Shown here in pieces: positions 45,997 through 57,117 of a stretch of 64,000 nucleotides of DNA (its first letter is position 1; every line of letters begins with the position of its first letter). Position numbers and translations under genes: made by a program. Below the pieces are notes generated by a model. It was not told the origin of the DNA, ran no database searches, and saw only the letters and a program-made list of their open reading frames with translations. The stretch spans positions 7,903,501-7,967,500 of the forward strand of contig JAPTOF010000012.1 in assembly GCA_028554755.1 (NCBI GenBank), given 5' to 3'. The stretch comes from Cordia subcordata (taxonomy: Eukaryota; Streptophyta; Magnoliopsida; Boraginales; Cordiaceae).

Positions 45997-47394
45997 TCAA
46001 TTATTAGATATTGGAACGGCAACAAAATCATAACTAAAGCAATTCACCCCAGTAAAAACCCCATCATCCTTCTGATATGTAACTTGTTTCCCAGTAGTGA
46101 GTGTGTCCTGCTGAGTGTATGAAAAGGGAACGTCGCAAGTACCCTGTGTTGCAATTAGACTTGCCTTCACACTAGACATTGGAGGCACCTTAACAGTATA
46201 TGTAGTTTCCAGTTGCTTGGATTCTTCACGAGTTTCTCCCCATTGGTAACTCATTTCAAACTCGGCAGAGAAAACAATCTTTCCATCAGCAATAAATGGC
46301 ACGCCAGTTTGAAAAGTGGTCTGGACACCCAACTTCAAAGAAACACTAGCATTCCAAACACGTGTAATTGTTTCTTTGTATGTGAACTTCAACTGTTGAT
46401 CTAGAGGTTCAGTTAATTGGTTATGAGTAGTTTGTTGAGTATCAATTATAATGGGAGATACATTATAGATCCTAGCATCCTTGCCGGGGTGAAATTTGAC
46501 ATTGTAAATTTTTCGTGAAAGAACAGGCTCCCCCACCTCCATTCGAGCCTCACTGGTAATGGAAGAAACACCAGCATTAAGGCAGTTTGTCTTGCCCTCC
46601 GTAGTCAGTCTCTTGCAAAAACTGTTGTTTTTCACATTGCGAAGCGCAATAACGTTAGTGTCAACCTTGACTGGCCAGAATAAAGTGCCAAGATCGTTGC
46701 TGCTGTGGTCGGTGGAATCAGCCCAGATCCAATTAGGACTAAGCCTCCAAAATTTTCCAAAGTGATTAGACTTAATGCGCACGGATCCATCAACTGTATT
46801 GTAGACCTCGTACACTATTGTTGGATCACCAATATCAGTTGATGCAAATTGATTGTATTCGTGGGATCCATTCCAGTATCCACAAAGATACTTGCCATTA
46901 TCGCCTTTAAATGTGACATGTTTGGGGAGTATGACAAGAGATTCCCAATCAATGAAAGTGTAAGCCCCACGCTCGGTAGGTTCTTGAGAATCAGCATATA
47001 AGCAGTTATCAAAGACTCCTGCAGTCAATAATGTACTATAATGGTTGAGCTGAACATGAAGCAAATGAAGAGTGTTTGCATTAGCAGCATCAAAGACCGG
47101 CTTGAAGAGTGTGCATGACCATTTGGACGTGTCTTCTTCAGGCTCTTTAGCTTCTGCTTTAATCCACCATTTTGTTTCTGCCTCCCGCACCCAGTACTTG
47201 TTGTTGTAGCAGCATCTCAAGTGAACAAGTCCATTGCCAACCTTTGCAGGTTCAACATACATCTTGGCATATGGACTTACACACTCATCTCCAGAAGATT
47301 GAAGGAATCCAGGGGTTTTGCCCTCTTCATTTGCGTACATTAGGCATTTGCCATTGTATTTGGATTTCAATACAATATACCTTGGCAAAGACAT
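45997..47394 (-). CDS. Two-domain amaranthin-type agglutinin with aerolysin-like domain
   Basis: A single uninterrupted exon encodes 465 aa from MSLPRYIVLKSKYNGK. Residues about 1-145 form agglutinin domain 1 (YAKMYVEPAKVG, LRCCYNNKYWV), 146-295 domain 2 (FIDWESLVILPKHV, FKGDNGKYLCGYW, SPNWIWADSTD, FCKRLTTEGKTNCLNAG). About 300-465 form an aerolysin/ETX-MTX2-like domain (TRVWNASVSLKLGVQTT, QLETTYTVKVPP, KDDGVFTGVNC). The alternating polar/nonpolar stretch around 365-405 is the expected membrane-inserting hairpin of the family. There is no signal peptide, so it should be cytosolic or nucleocytoplasmic. The agglutinin fold is known for binding N-acetylgalactosamine-type glycans; combination with a pore-forming module is known in plants and thought defensive. 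The specific ligand is not deducible. The start is set by copy 1 agreement; nine in-frame upstream codons lack an ATG. The only host gene here without lesions. Confidence 0.9.
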   Translation of the reverse strand: MSLPRYIVLKSKYNGKCLMYANEEGKTPGFLQSSGDECVSPYAKMYVEPAKVGNGLVHLRCCYNNKYWVREAETKWWIKAEAKEPEEDTSKWSCTLFKPVFDAANANTLHLLHVQLNHYSTLLTAGVFDNCLYADSQEPTERGAYTFIDWESLVILPKHVTFKGDNGKYLCGYWNGSHEYNQFASTDIGDPTIVYEVYNTVDGSVRIKSNHFGKFWRLSPNWIWADSTDHSSNDLGTLFWPVKVDTNVIALRNVKNNSFCKRLTTEGKTNCLNAGVSSITSEARMEVGEPVLSRKIYNVKFHPGKDARIYNVSPIIIDTQQTTHNQLTEPLDQQLKFTYKETITRVWNASVSLKLGVQTTFQTGVPFIADGKIVFSAEFEMSYQWGETREESKQLETTYTVKVPPMSSVKASLIATQGTCDVPFSYTQQDTLTTGKQVTYQKDDGVFTGVNCFSYDFVAVPISNN

Positions 47395-47488
47395 TTTTTC
47401 TTTTTCTTTTTTTTTTTTCACTCTCTCACTCTTTAATATTAAATTTGATGGTTCTTATTTGTATTGCTTCTCTTGCCGTTCGCGACGC

Positions 47489-47497
47489 CTATTTATA
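47489..47497 (-). promoter_or_regulatory. TATA-like box of lectin copy 2
   Basis: Minus-strand GGCTATAAATAGGCG sits about 100 bp before the start codon, a good plant TATA element. The truncated third copy keeps a similar leader (AAATTTGATGGTTGTATTTG near 51905) but its corresponding box is eroded. Confidence 0.6.
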
Positions 47498-47739
47498 GCC
47501 ATTTGTGTGTTCCGTAGGGAGTTTTCTTTTTTCCTTTTTCTCCTTTTTTGCGTCACAAAAGAGGGGACTTTTGGAAAATCAACTAACGCAGTTTTCGTTG
47601 TCAAACTCAGATGTGCATGTCATTGAGACGTTGAGAAAAGATGAGTAGTTGTGATGTGATCTTACGATGTAACACAGAGAGAGCTAGAAAATGAAAAGAA
47701 CGGGATTCTTTTTATTTAGAGAGAAAAATAGTATAGACG

Positions 47740-48742
47740 GTTAGAATATATATTCTTCCTGTATGAAAAGATAATAACATCGAGGATCATTTTATAAGGA
47801 TTTTGAATCACTTTCATATTAATTAATTAGTTTTTAGAATGGAATTCCAAGATTTTTCAATATGATATCAGAATCTAGGTTATAGTCTAGTTATATTTGT
47901 CTACGTGTGGGTCCTTCTTCATCTAGTTATATTTGTCTATGTGTGGGTCCTTCCTTATTTACGTGTGACGTTTTAATTTGTTCACAAAAATTTAAGACCA
48001 CTTAATAAGATCTTGGGCTACTTCTCCCATTGACCAATTGGTTTTTAGGATGGAACTTCAGGATTTTCCCGTAGTATCAAAGTTGGGTTTTAGCACAGTC
48101 TCTCACATCGGCACGGGTGACCCAATCTTTACTTATTATTGGTTATTTGGCTCGTTTGAGCACTTATTCTTGGTTCTTTGGCTCGTTTGAGCACCTAATC
48201 TTGGCGTTTATGGCTTTTCTTAGTTCTTGGTTCTAAGTTACATGTGAGGGGGGTGTTGCAATATACATTTCTCCTACATGAGAAAATAACAAAATCTAAG
48301 ACCACCTTATAAGGGTTACTCTTCATATTGACCAATTAGTTTTTAGGATGAAACTACAAAATTCTTCAATATAGTATCAAAGTCCAGGTTATAAGCTAGT
48401 TATATTTGTTCATGTGTGACTCTTCTTCATCCACGTGTGACGTACTAAATTTGTCCACTGTGGCCCGTCTTCATCTATGTGTGACGTTCTAATTTATGAC
48501 GAAAATCAAAGGCCACTTAATATGATCCTGGAGTATAGCCCTAGTGGCCAATTGGTTTTTAAAATGAAATCCCAAGATTCTTCAATATGGTATTAGAGCC
48601 AAGTTATGCGCTAGTTTTATTTGTCCACTTGTAACTCTTCTTCATATATGTGTAACGTTCTAAATTTTTTCAACATAACCCTTCTTCATCCACATGTGAC
48701 GTTCTAATTTGTCTACGAAAATCTAAGGCCACTTAATAAGAT
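47740..48742. repeat. Tandem repeats of about 250 bp, upstream of lectin copy 2
   Basis: About four degenerate units share ACCAATTGGTTTTTAGGATG, CAAGATTCTTCAATATGGTA, CTAGTTATATTTGTC and CCACTTAATAAGATC, and several GTGTGACGTTCTAATTTGTC words. The text resembles the shorter repeats in MYB copy 1 (5965-6482). No coding potential. Confidence 0.7.
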
Positions 48743-50088
48743 GTCAAGATAATACCAAGACATCGCTTTTCCATCTCATGATGATGTTGTAGACATATTT
48801 TTAAATGCTATTGTCGATTGATAATTTTGTGTGTTAGATATTGCAATAAATAGTATTTAGATAAAGTTGGATATACACAGACAATAAAAAAAAGATAGTA
48901 TGAAAACATTGGCAAAAAAAGAAATAGAAAGAAATAGGCAAAAAAGACAAAATTAAAAAAAAAAAATATTTTGCATTTAAGTATTTTGCATTATAGCAAA
49001 ACTTAAAAAATAATATTTTACAGTTGGTTTAGTATGCACGTGAGCTTTGATAAAAACGAATAAAAAACGAAGTTTTTAACTGAAGCTTCTTAGCCCAAGA
49101 AAAAAAGGAAAAAAAAAAAAACAACCAAACAAAACAAAGCAAGACAAAAGGCATAAAACTTTTACGCCTCTGATAAAAACTTTGCTCTGCAACTGTTACA
49201 TGCACATATGTTGGCTCATATAAATTGTCTAGATTCAACGTTTATGAAAAATAGCCCATGAATTTGTTACTGCAACTTTAAAAAATATAAGACCATGCAA
49301 AGCTTTCAATTCCTTGAGAATTTTTTTTAAAGACATTAAAGTTTGATTGATAGACTAATTCGAGTGTTATTTTTCATGTTGTGAAATTTTTGTGGCTTGC
49401 AATTGCCCAATGATATATGCCTACAGGAAATGTGGATTAGGGTTGTAAAAGTCAAGATAATACCAAGACATCGTTTCTCTATCACTTGATGACATTGTAG
49501 ACATATTTTTAAATGTTATTGTCAACTGATAATTTTGTGCGTTAGACATTGCTATAAGTAGTATTTAGATGAAGTTGGATACTAGCAGGTAATGAAAAAA
49601 ATTAGTATGAAAATGTTGGCTAAAAAGAAATAGGAAGAAATAGGCAAAAAGGCATCCAACAAAGTGTTAATATAAAGGTTATATGTCAATTGCAAAAGCT
49701 GATTATCGATGCAAGGGTATTTTTGGTTTTTTAACAAAGTCAATGAATTGACAATTAAACTTTACTAATCGTGTTAATTGGGAAGACTTTCTAAGAAATT
49801 ATAAAAACTTGGAGAACTTATTTGGAATTAAGTATATACCTAAAGGACCTATATATCTTTCTTCCTCAAATCTAAAACTGCACAAAACTTTTAGTTCCTC
49901 GAGAATTTTTTTTCAAAAAAAAAGATTGATCAAAAGACTAATTGGGGGTGTTGTTTTTCATGTTGCTTGCAGCCTGCAATTGGTCAATGATATGCCTACA
50001 GCGAATATGAATTAGGGTCATAAAAGTCTAGATAATACCAAGACATTGCTTTCCATCACATGATGACGTTGTAGACTTATTTTTAATG

Positions 50089-50837
50089 CAATTTTTACTG
50101 TGCTCTATATGGATGGTGCTCCTACATAGCACTGTATACCGTAATGTGTGTGAACAATATATGCACAATACGTAACAGTATATATGTTCAAAATTTTTAT
50201 ATTATAGGTTCAAAATTCTTATATTATGTTCAAAATTATGAACATATTTGCAACTTAGTATGAGAGTTTTAAACATATAATATAAGAATTTTGAACATGG
50301 AATGTAAGACTTTTAAACACAGAGTGTAATATATGAGCATGTACTATAAGAGTTTTGAGCATATAATATTAAATTTATGGGATTATAATTTTTATTTTGT
50401 GAACTTGCTTTTAAACTTTTGAACTTGTAATATAAGAGTTTTGAACATATAATATAAGAATTTTGAACGGGTAATGTAAGAGTTTTGAACATAAAGTATA
50501 AATTTGTGAGATTATAATTTTTATTTTGTGAACTTACTTTCAAACTTTTGAACTTGTAATATAAGAGTTTTGAACATAGAATATAAAATTTATGAGATTA
50601 TAATTTTTATTTTGTGAACTTACTTTTAAACTTTTGAACATATAATATAAGAGTTTTGAACATATTTGCAACTTAATATAAGAGTTTTGAACCTATAATA
50701 TAAAAATTTTGAACTTATAATATAAAAGTTTTGAACACATATACTATTATGTACTGTGTGCGTGTACTGTTCATGCACAGAACGGTATACAGTACTCATG
50801 CGAAGCACCATACATATGATGCATAGTGTAGGTACTG
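50089..50837. mobile_element. MULE-like non-autonomous transposon with ~11-bp TSD and internal tandem repeats
   Basis: Flanked by TATTTTTAATG (50078-50088) and TATTTTTAAATG (50838-50849); sister units of the array carry a single TATTTTTAAATG here, so this is a target duplication of 11-12 bp. About 95 bp at each end are inverted relatives: ATGGTGCT(C/T)C, CACTGTATACCGT versus TACTGTATACCGT, and ATATGTTCAAAA versus ATATGTGTTCAAAA. The centre (about 50187-50745) is a tandem array of GAACATATAATATAAGAGTT-like units. There is no transposase. The duplication length suits Mutator-like elements. Confidence 0.78.
50187..50745. repeat. Minisatellite of ~25-30-bp AT-rich units
   Basis: At least fifteen units built on (T/G)GAACATATAATATAAGAGTTT, some grouped into higher-order blocks of about 110 bp that include TTATGAGATTATAATTTTTA. 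It forms the whole interior of the surrounding inverted-repeat element. Confidence 0.8.
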
Positions 50838-51572
50838 TATTTTTAAATGTTATTGTCAATTGATAATTGTGTATTAGGTGTCACAATAAATAGTGTTTAG
50901 GTGAAGTTGGATACAACTAGTCAATGAAAAAATTCGTATGAAAATATGGGCAAAAAAGAAATAGGAAATAGGCAAAAATGTGTCCAACAAAGTGTCAATA
51001 TGAAGGCTATACACCAGTTGCAAAATTTGACTATTGAAGCAAGGACATTTTTGGTTTCTTAACAAAGTCAATGCATTGAATCGTGAGATTTTACTAACAA
51101 TGTTAATTGGAAAGAATTCCTAAAAGATTATAAAAAATTGGAGGAACTATTTGGGATCAAGTATATAGTTACATGCCCTGTATGTCTTTCTCCCTAAAAT
51201 CAAAAATTTCGAAATGCTTTCAATTCCTTGAGATTTTTTCTTTTGAAAAAAAAAAAATTGATCGAAAGAGTATTCGGGGGTGTTGTTTTTCATGTTGCAT
51301 GTGGCCTGCAATTGGTCAGTGGCATGCCTACAGGGAACATGGATTAGGGCCTAAAAGTCAAGATAATACCAAGACATCGCTTTTCCATCACATGATGATG
51401 TTGTAGACATGTTTTCAAATGTTATTGTTGATTGATAATTTTGTTTGTTAGATATTGTAATAAATAGTATTTAGATAAACTTGGATACAGACAAAACAAT
51501 TAAGAAAAAAAAAGAAGATTGTATGAAAATATTGGCAAAAAAGAAATAGAAAGAAATAGGCAAAAAAGAATC

Positions 51573-51779
51573 CGATATTTGTTATTGTAGCAGCATCTCA
51601 AGTGAACATGTCCATTGCCAATCTTTGCAAGTTCAACATGCATCTTGGCATATGGACTTGCACACTTATCCCCAGAAGATGAAAGGAATGTAGTATTTTT
51701 GCCCTCTTCATTTACGTACCTTAGGCTTTTGCAATTATATTTTGATTTCAATACAATATATCTTGGCAAAGATAATTTT
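51573..51779 (-). pseudogene. Truncated lectin copy 3 (first half of agglutinin domain 1)
   Basis: Minus strand reads PRYIVLKSKYNCKSLRYVNE, YAKMHVELAKIGNGHVHLRC and CYNNKY, equal to the first ~70 residues of copies 1 and 2, then breaks at 51572 into array sequence. The start is damaged: the bases before LPRY read ATTATCTT where the intact gene has AATGTCTT, so ATG is lost. Leader and first codons (about 51728-51820) are repeated once at about 51821-51903. Not functional. Confidence 0.88.
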
Positions 51780-51903
51780 TCTTTTTCCTTTTTTTCTTTT
51801 TATCTCGTTCTCACTCATTTGCAATTGTATTTTGATTTCAATACAATATATCTTGGCAAAGATATTTTTCTTTTTTTTTCTTTTTATCTCTCTCACTCTT
51901 TCG

Positions 51904-52549
51904 TAAATTTGATGGTTGTATTTGTATTACTTCTCCTGCTATTCGGCACGCTTATATGTCTATCTATAGTTTCATCTATATTTATATAATGATTTAAAGT
52001 TGTTACGAATGGAACTCAAAGAAACATGTTACATCAGCTCTTACAAGTGGTGATGTGTAAGGTGAAAAAGATCATTAAATTCAAATGTATAAATTATGTT
52101 ATAAGCTCCTAACATTGTTATTCTTCTCTAACTAAGCTCTTATTGTTTAAAAAAACACATAAGTATAAATTGAAATTACAATAAAATTAATTAATTAATT
52201 GATGGAGAAAATAAGAAATTAAATTAAACTAAATTTATAAGAAAAACTAAAAAATAAGAAATTTAAAAATTAAATTTACAAAATTTTAAAATTTTGAAGT
52301 TTAAGGAAAAAGAGTAAAAATAAAAATTTAAAAAAATTTAAACTATAAGGAATTAAAAATTAAAGAATTTAATTTCTCATCTATTATGGATAAATATTAT
52401 TCAATTTAATTAGAAATTTAATTTCCAATCAATTAATTCTTAAAATAACATTAATTTTGAACTCCAAAAGATTGAACCTGGATAAATTTAACACCTACTA
52501 TTTTAAAAAAAAACTTTTTGTGAGTGACAACCTAGCTCTAAAGAAAGGT
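51904..52549. other. AT-rich spacer after lectin copy 3
   Basis: The first 60 bases match the 5' flank of lectin copy 2. The rest is a low-complexity A/T mixture with no features. Confidence 0.4.
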
Positions 52550-53435
52550 GAATAGAGCTTGAAAAAATTGAAATGCAACCTTCGAGATAATCGATTGTTG
52601 AGTAAATAGCGGAAACATATTGCAAAAATCAAAAAGTACAACAAAAGAAAATCAAAATACACAACGATTTATAGTGGTTTGGCCACTAAGCCTACATCCA
52701 CTCCCTGAGTATCCCACTCGAGAATTTCAATAACTCCACTAACACCTTGAGCTTTCCAAAAGTTGACGAAGCTCAAAAATCAATATTACACCTTGATTTC
52801 AACTCAAAATCAAGAAATCCACTTGCAATTATTTTTTTGAATTTCAAACCCACAAGGCGAACCTACCCAAAACCTAATTTATACAAGATAAAGATATTGA
52901 AAATTGTAAAGCACAAATTAGATTTGGTGTAAAATACAAGATCAATAGATACCTTGAAAAATGTGAAACCTTTTCTTCTATTACTCTCTCTTTTTCATTT
53001 TGCTTTTTCAAACTTTGAAGCTCTCAAATCTTGGGTTCCTTTTAGAAGACAAAAGATAGGTGATATTTATATGCCTCCTTTGAGAAATGGCTGTTAGACA
53101 CAAAGATTATTGACCAAAATAAAAGTTTTTGACCGTTGTAGAAAGATAAGGTAAAAATTCATACATCGAACGGCTAGTTAAAATTTCTAAAAATTGAAGC
53201 TTTCGACTGGACTTTCCTTCGTATTAGTACACTGGCAAGATGCCCCCAACATGTTCCAAGTGAGGTAGATCATGTCCGGTACCCTGACAAGAGTAAAACA
53301 TGGATACTTTGAAAACTTACTGTCAGGTGAGGTAGAAATACCCATCCGTTACCCTGGCAAGGCAAACCCGGTAGTACTGAAAATTTTGTTTTATAAGAAA
53401 ACCATGATCTATCACCTCAAAGATAAGTCTAAAAC
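52550..53435 (-). mobile_element. Probable LTR remnant of an unplaced retrotransposon
   Basis: Words such as ATTTATAGTGGTTTGGCCAC and CCTACATCCACTCC are typical of LTRs of plant copia elements. A 40-bp pair of direct words (GTCCGGTACCCTGACAAG and ATCCGTTACCCTGGCAAG) lies at about 53275 and 53345. I could not find an internal region or partner LTR. Confidence 0.35.
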
Positions 53436-53705
53436 TGTTAGGGAAAAACACACATAAATGAAGAACACGAGAAGAAAAAAACATGAGAGAATCACATGGT
53501 TCAGCCATAAAGCCTACTTCCATAGGCAGCGGAGAACAATTTCACTATTGATTACGAATTGCACAAGGCTCCTCACTTTATTCTCTCACCCGCTTCGAAT
53601 GCAATGAGTAAACACCTATTTTTAGAGTTCATTATTGGTAAGCCAAGTAATCCCTATTTCAGTTAGGGTAATTTGTCTAACTTATGCCCTAAGAATATAG
53701 TAACA
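53436..53705 (-). repeat. LTR of a minus-strand copia relic
   Basis: Read on the minus strand it begins TGTTACTATATTCTTAGGG and ends GTGTTTTTCCCTAACA, matching the ends of the 333-bp LTR family at 38482. It is followed on its body side by AATCTCTACCTTAGCC, the equivalent of that family's polypurine region. About 270 bp, so internally deleted. Confidence 0.75.
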
Positions 53706-55470
53706 AATCTCTACCTTAGCCCATATTCACTCCAATCAATACACTATTGTCCCTACTATCAAATGCCCCTAAAGGCTCATTGCTCTGCACCACAAATAGC
53801 AACCAAGTCCAAGCAATGATTAAACTTGATGACTGGAACCACCTTAGTCGTTATATCTACTGTATTCTCATGGGTAGAATTCTTCTGCACCAATACAATC
53901 CCCTGTGATATAACATCTCTAATAAAGTGATATTTGGTATCAATATGTTTAGTCTCTCATGGTACATCTAATGCTTCGTCAGATAAATTGCACTCTAGCT
54001 ATCACAAAACACTGTATTCTGATTTTGCTGTAGTCCAAGATCACAAACCAGGCTTTGTAGCCAAATGGCCTTCTTCATAACTTCTGCAATTGTCATGTAC
54101 TCTGCCTCAATAGTCGACAATGCCATAGAAAACTATAATGTTGCTTTTCAATTGATAGTACACCTAGAGAGAGTACACACGTAACCTGTTAGAGATATCC
54201 TCTTATCAAGATCACTTGCAAAGTCTGAGGCATAATAACCTACTAGACTCACGCAATCTCGAATCATCTTGCTAGATAGCAAATTTACATTCGTAGTGCC
54301 CTGCAAATATCTCATAATCCATTTCATCGCGTCCCAGTATGCTTTCCCAGGCGATGCCATATATTTGCTAACAATACTAACTACATGTGAAATGTCAGGA
54401 CCAATGCACACTATGGCATACGTCCAACTGTCAATAGCACTCGAGTATAGAACACAAGATATATGCTCCACCTCTTCCTCTGTTTTAGGTGACAAGTCTG
54501 CAGACAACCTAAAATGAGCTACAAACGGCACACTCATGAGTTTTGGTTTATGCATCCCAAAATGCTCCAGTACCTTCTCAACTTAACTATACTGAGATAA
54601 GAACAACTTCTCTGTGTTTCTATCCCTGTGAATATCCAGTCCGAGAATCTTTGTCGTTGCTCCTAGATTCTTCATCTCAAACTCATAACCTAGCTGCTTC
54701 TTTAATTCGTCAATGATAAACATGCTTTTAGCAGCAATAAGCATGCCATCAACATACAACAACAAGTACACATACAAACCATCTAGAAGTTTCTTGAGAT
54801 ATACACAACTGTCATAGGTACTCCTCGCATATCTAGCACTTACCATAAATGTGTCAAATCTCTTGTACCACTATCGAGGTGACTACTTCAACCCATATAA
54901 GGATTTCTTCAACATGTACATGTGCTTCTTCTTTCCAGGAACAACATACCTACCCCTCTGGTTCACTCATCTGCTCCTCAAGATCACCATGCAAAAACGA
55001 TGTTATCACATCTAGCTGCTCAAGCTCTAAATCATGAAGAGCAACCAAGGGAAGTAAAACCTTGATAAAACTGCACTTCACAACTAGAGAGAACAGTTCA
55101 TTAAAGTCAACACCTTCCTTCTATGTATAACATTTCACCACCAATCGATCCTCGTATCGAGGACCTTCAACCCCTGTAGTACTTTTCTTTTTCTTGTAAA
55201 CCCATTTGTAACCAACAACTCACTGTCCCTTAGGTAATTCAACAAGTTCCCACGTTTAATTTTTCTAAGAAGACTCAATCTCCTCACTCATGGCAGCTAC
55301 CCACTTAGCAAAATCTTGTCTAGTAACAGCCTCCTTGTACAAATTCGGCTCATGTCCCTCGATTGTTTCACCAACAGTCAAAGCATAAGCAACAAGATCA
55401 ATGTATCCGTACCTTTGAGGTTCTCTATTCTGTCTTCTTTCCCGCAAAGTAGCAATGTTATACTTCTATT
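53706..55470 (-). pseudogene. Minus-strand copia RT-RNase H relic, same family as 38482
   Basis: Minus strand, from right to left: linker and RT start (EPQRYGYIDLVAYALTVGET, WVAAMSEEIESS, 55447-55265), eroded RT middle, then YARSTYDSCVYLKKLLDGLY and LLLYVDGMLIAAKS (54846-54583), where YVDD has become YVDG (codon 54745-54747). The RNase H region follows (VGYYASDFASDLDKRISLTG) with stops near 54147 and 54580. The 5' part (gag to integrase) is missing; the break at about 55470 joins the 570-bp array. Clearly dead. Confidence 0.85.
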
Positions 55471-55479
55471 GTTCACGTA

Positions 55480-57117
55480 TATACTGAACATTAACAAATA
55501 TAAGACCATAGAATTTTTTTAAAGAAATTAAAGTTTGATTGATAGATTAATTGAGGTTTTATTTTTCATGTTGCGAAATTTTTGTGGCTTGCAATTGCTC
55601 AATGATATATGCCTACAGGAAATGTGAATTAGGGTTGTAAAAGTCAAGATAATACCAAGACATCGTTTCTCCATCACTTGATGACATTGTAGACATAATT
55701 TTAAATGTTATTGTCAACTAATAATTTTGTGCATTAAATGTTGCTATAAGTAGTGTTTAGATGAAGTTGGATACTAGCAGGCAATAAAAAAAATTAGTAT
55801 GAAAATGTTGGCAAAAAGAAAATAGGAAGCAATAGGTAAAAAGGTATCCAACAAAGTGTCAATAGAAAGGTTATACACCAATTGCAAAAGCTCACTATTG
55901 ATGCAAGGGTATTTTTTATTTTTTAACAAAGTCAAAGAATTAACCATTAAATTTTACTAATGGTGTTAATAGGAAGGACTTCCTAAGAAATTATAAAAAC
56001 TTGAAAGACCTGTTTGGAATTAAGTATATACCTAAAGGACCTATATGTCTTTCTCCCTAAAATCTATAAGTGTGCAAAACTTTTAATTCCTTGAGAGATT
56101 TTAAAAAAAAAAAAAAATCAAAACACTAAGAGCCAGTTTGGCTTTCCATTTTAGAGAGCTAAACTAACTTTTAAAATTTAAAAGTGCATTTAAAGAAAAT
56201 AAGGGTGTTTGGTTTTACATTATAAAAGTTGATTTTGATTAAAAGTCAACTGAGTTTAGAGGTTAAACAGAAAAGTTAAAATTTTTAACTTCTCCGTTTG
56301 CCTTTTTGTCAACGGTGTTTTAATATATTTTTTGGACAAAAATATCTTCTTTAATTTTTCATCATGTCAATAGCCACCCTAATTTTTCCTTCCCTATTTT
56401 ATTTAATTCGGTGTTCTTAGCTTCTCATCAGATTGCAATAATCTATGGTTTTATTTTTGCTAATTTATTATATTTATCTTTAATATTTTGAATTATAACT
56501 ATAATTTTTTAAAGAATTTTTTCAAATGAATAAAAATATGAATAAAATAATATGTTATAGAAAGCAAACAATATTAGTTCAAAATGTCCATTTCAATAAT
56601 TAATGCAACCAATAGTTATTTTCAAATGTAAAACCAAATACCATCTCATTTGGTAAAAGTTCATTTAACATAGAAGTAACCAAACACATTTTTGTTTTCA
56701 ACAATAGTCCATTTAACTACAAGTTCGTTCTGAAATGGCATTGTCACAAAACTAAATTTCTCAACTTAATGCCAAACTTGCTCTAATTGGGGTTGTTGTT
56801 TTTCACATTGCTTGTGGCCTGCAATTGGTCAATGATATGCCCTACAGGGAATATGAAGGGTCATAAAAGTCTAGACGATACCAAGACATTGCTTTTCCAT
56901 CACGTGATGATATTGTAGACATATTTTTAAAAGTTATTGTTAATTGATAATTTTGTGTATATTGCGCGCCATAAATAGTGTTTAGATGAAGTTGGATACA
57001 ACTAGTCAATGAAAAAAATTATTATGAAAATTTGGGCAAAAAGGAAATTGGAAGGGGGCAAAAATGTGTCCAACAAAGTGTCAATATGAAGGCTATACAC
57101 CAATTGCAAAATTTGAC
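55480..57117. repeat. Tandem array of ~570-bp units, second segment
   Basis: Unit starts at 55643 and 56869 are 1226 bp apart, or 569 bp after removing the MITE at 56130-56783 and its TAA duplication. The next unit start, at 63959, is 7090 bp further; removing the gypsy element (6516 bp) and its 5-bp duplication leaves 569. Unit content is as in the first segment. Confidence 0.85.
56130..56783. mobile_element. PIF/Harbinger-like MITE, TSD TAA
   Basis: Ends GAGCCAGTTTGGCTTT and, inverted, GAGCAAGTTTGGCATT form a terminal inverted repeat of about 16 bp. TAA flanks it on both sides (56127-56129 and 56784-56786). Sister array units read ACTAATTGGGG without interruption, confirming the site. No coding capacity. 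Confidence 0.8.

Larger units (their letters stand above)
48743..51572. repeat. Tandem array of ~570-bp units, first segment
   Basis: Unit starts (GTCAAGATAATACCAAGACA or close variant) fall at 48743, 49451, 50026 and 51357. 49451 to 50026 is 575 bp. 50026 to 51357 is 1331 bp, which becomes about 570 after removing the transposon at 50089-50837 and its target duplication. The first interval (708 bp) contains unrelated replacement sequence. Each unit includes TTGTAGACATATTTTTAAATG, CCAACAAAGTGTCAATATGA, TTAACAAAGTCAATG, and GTGGCCTGCAATTGGTCAAT. No open frame. The array is cut at 51572 by the truncated lectin copy. Confidence 0.85.

Noticed and set aside
50187..50745. CRISPR-like array
   Set aside because: Repeats are AT-rich, degenerate and directly adjoining without unique spacers, in a plant nuclear context.
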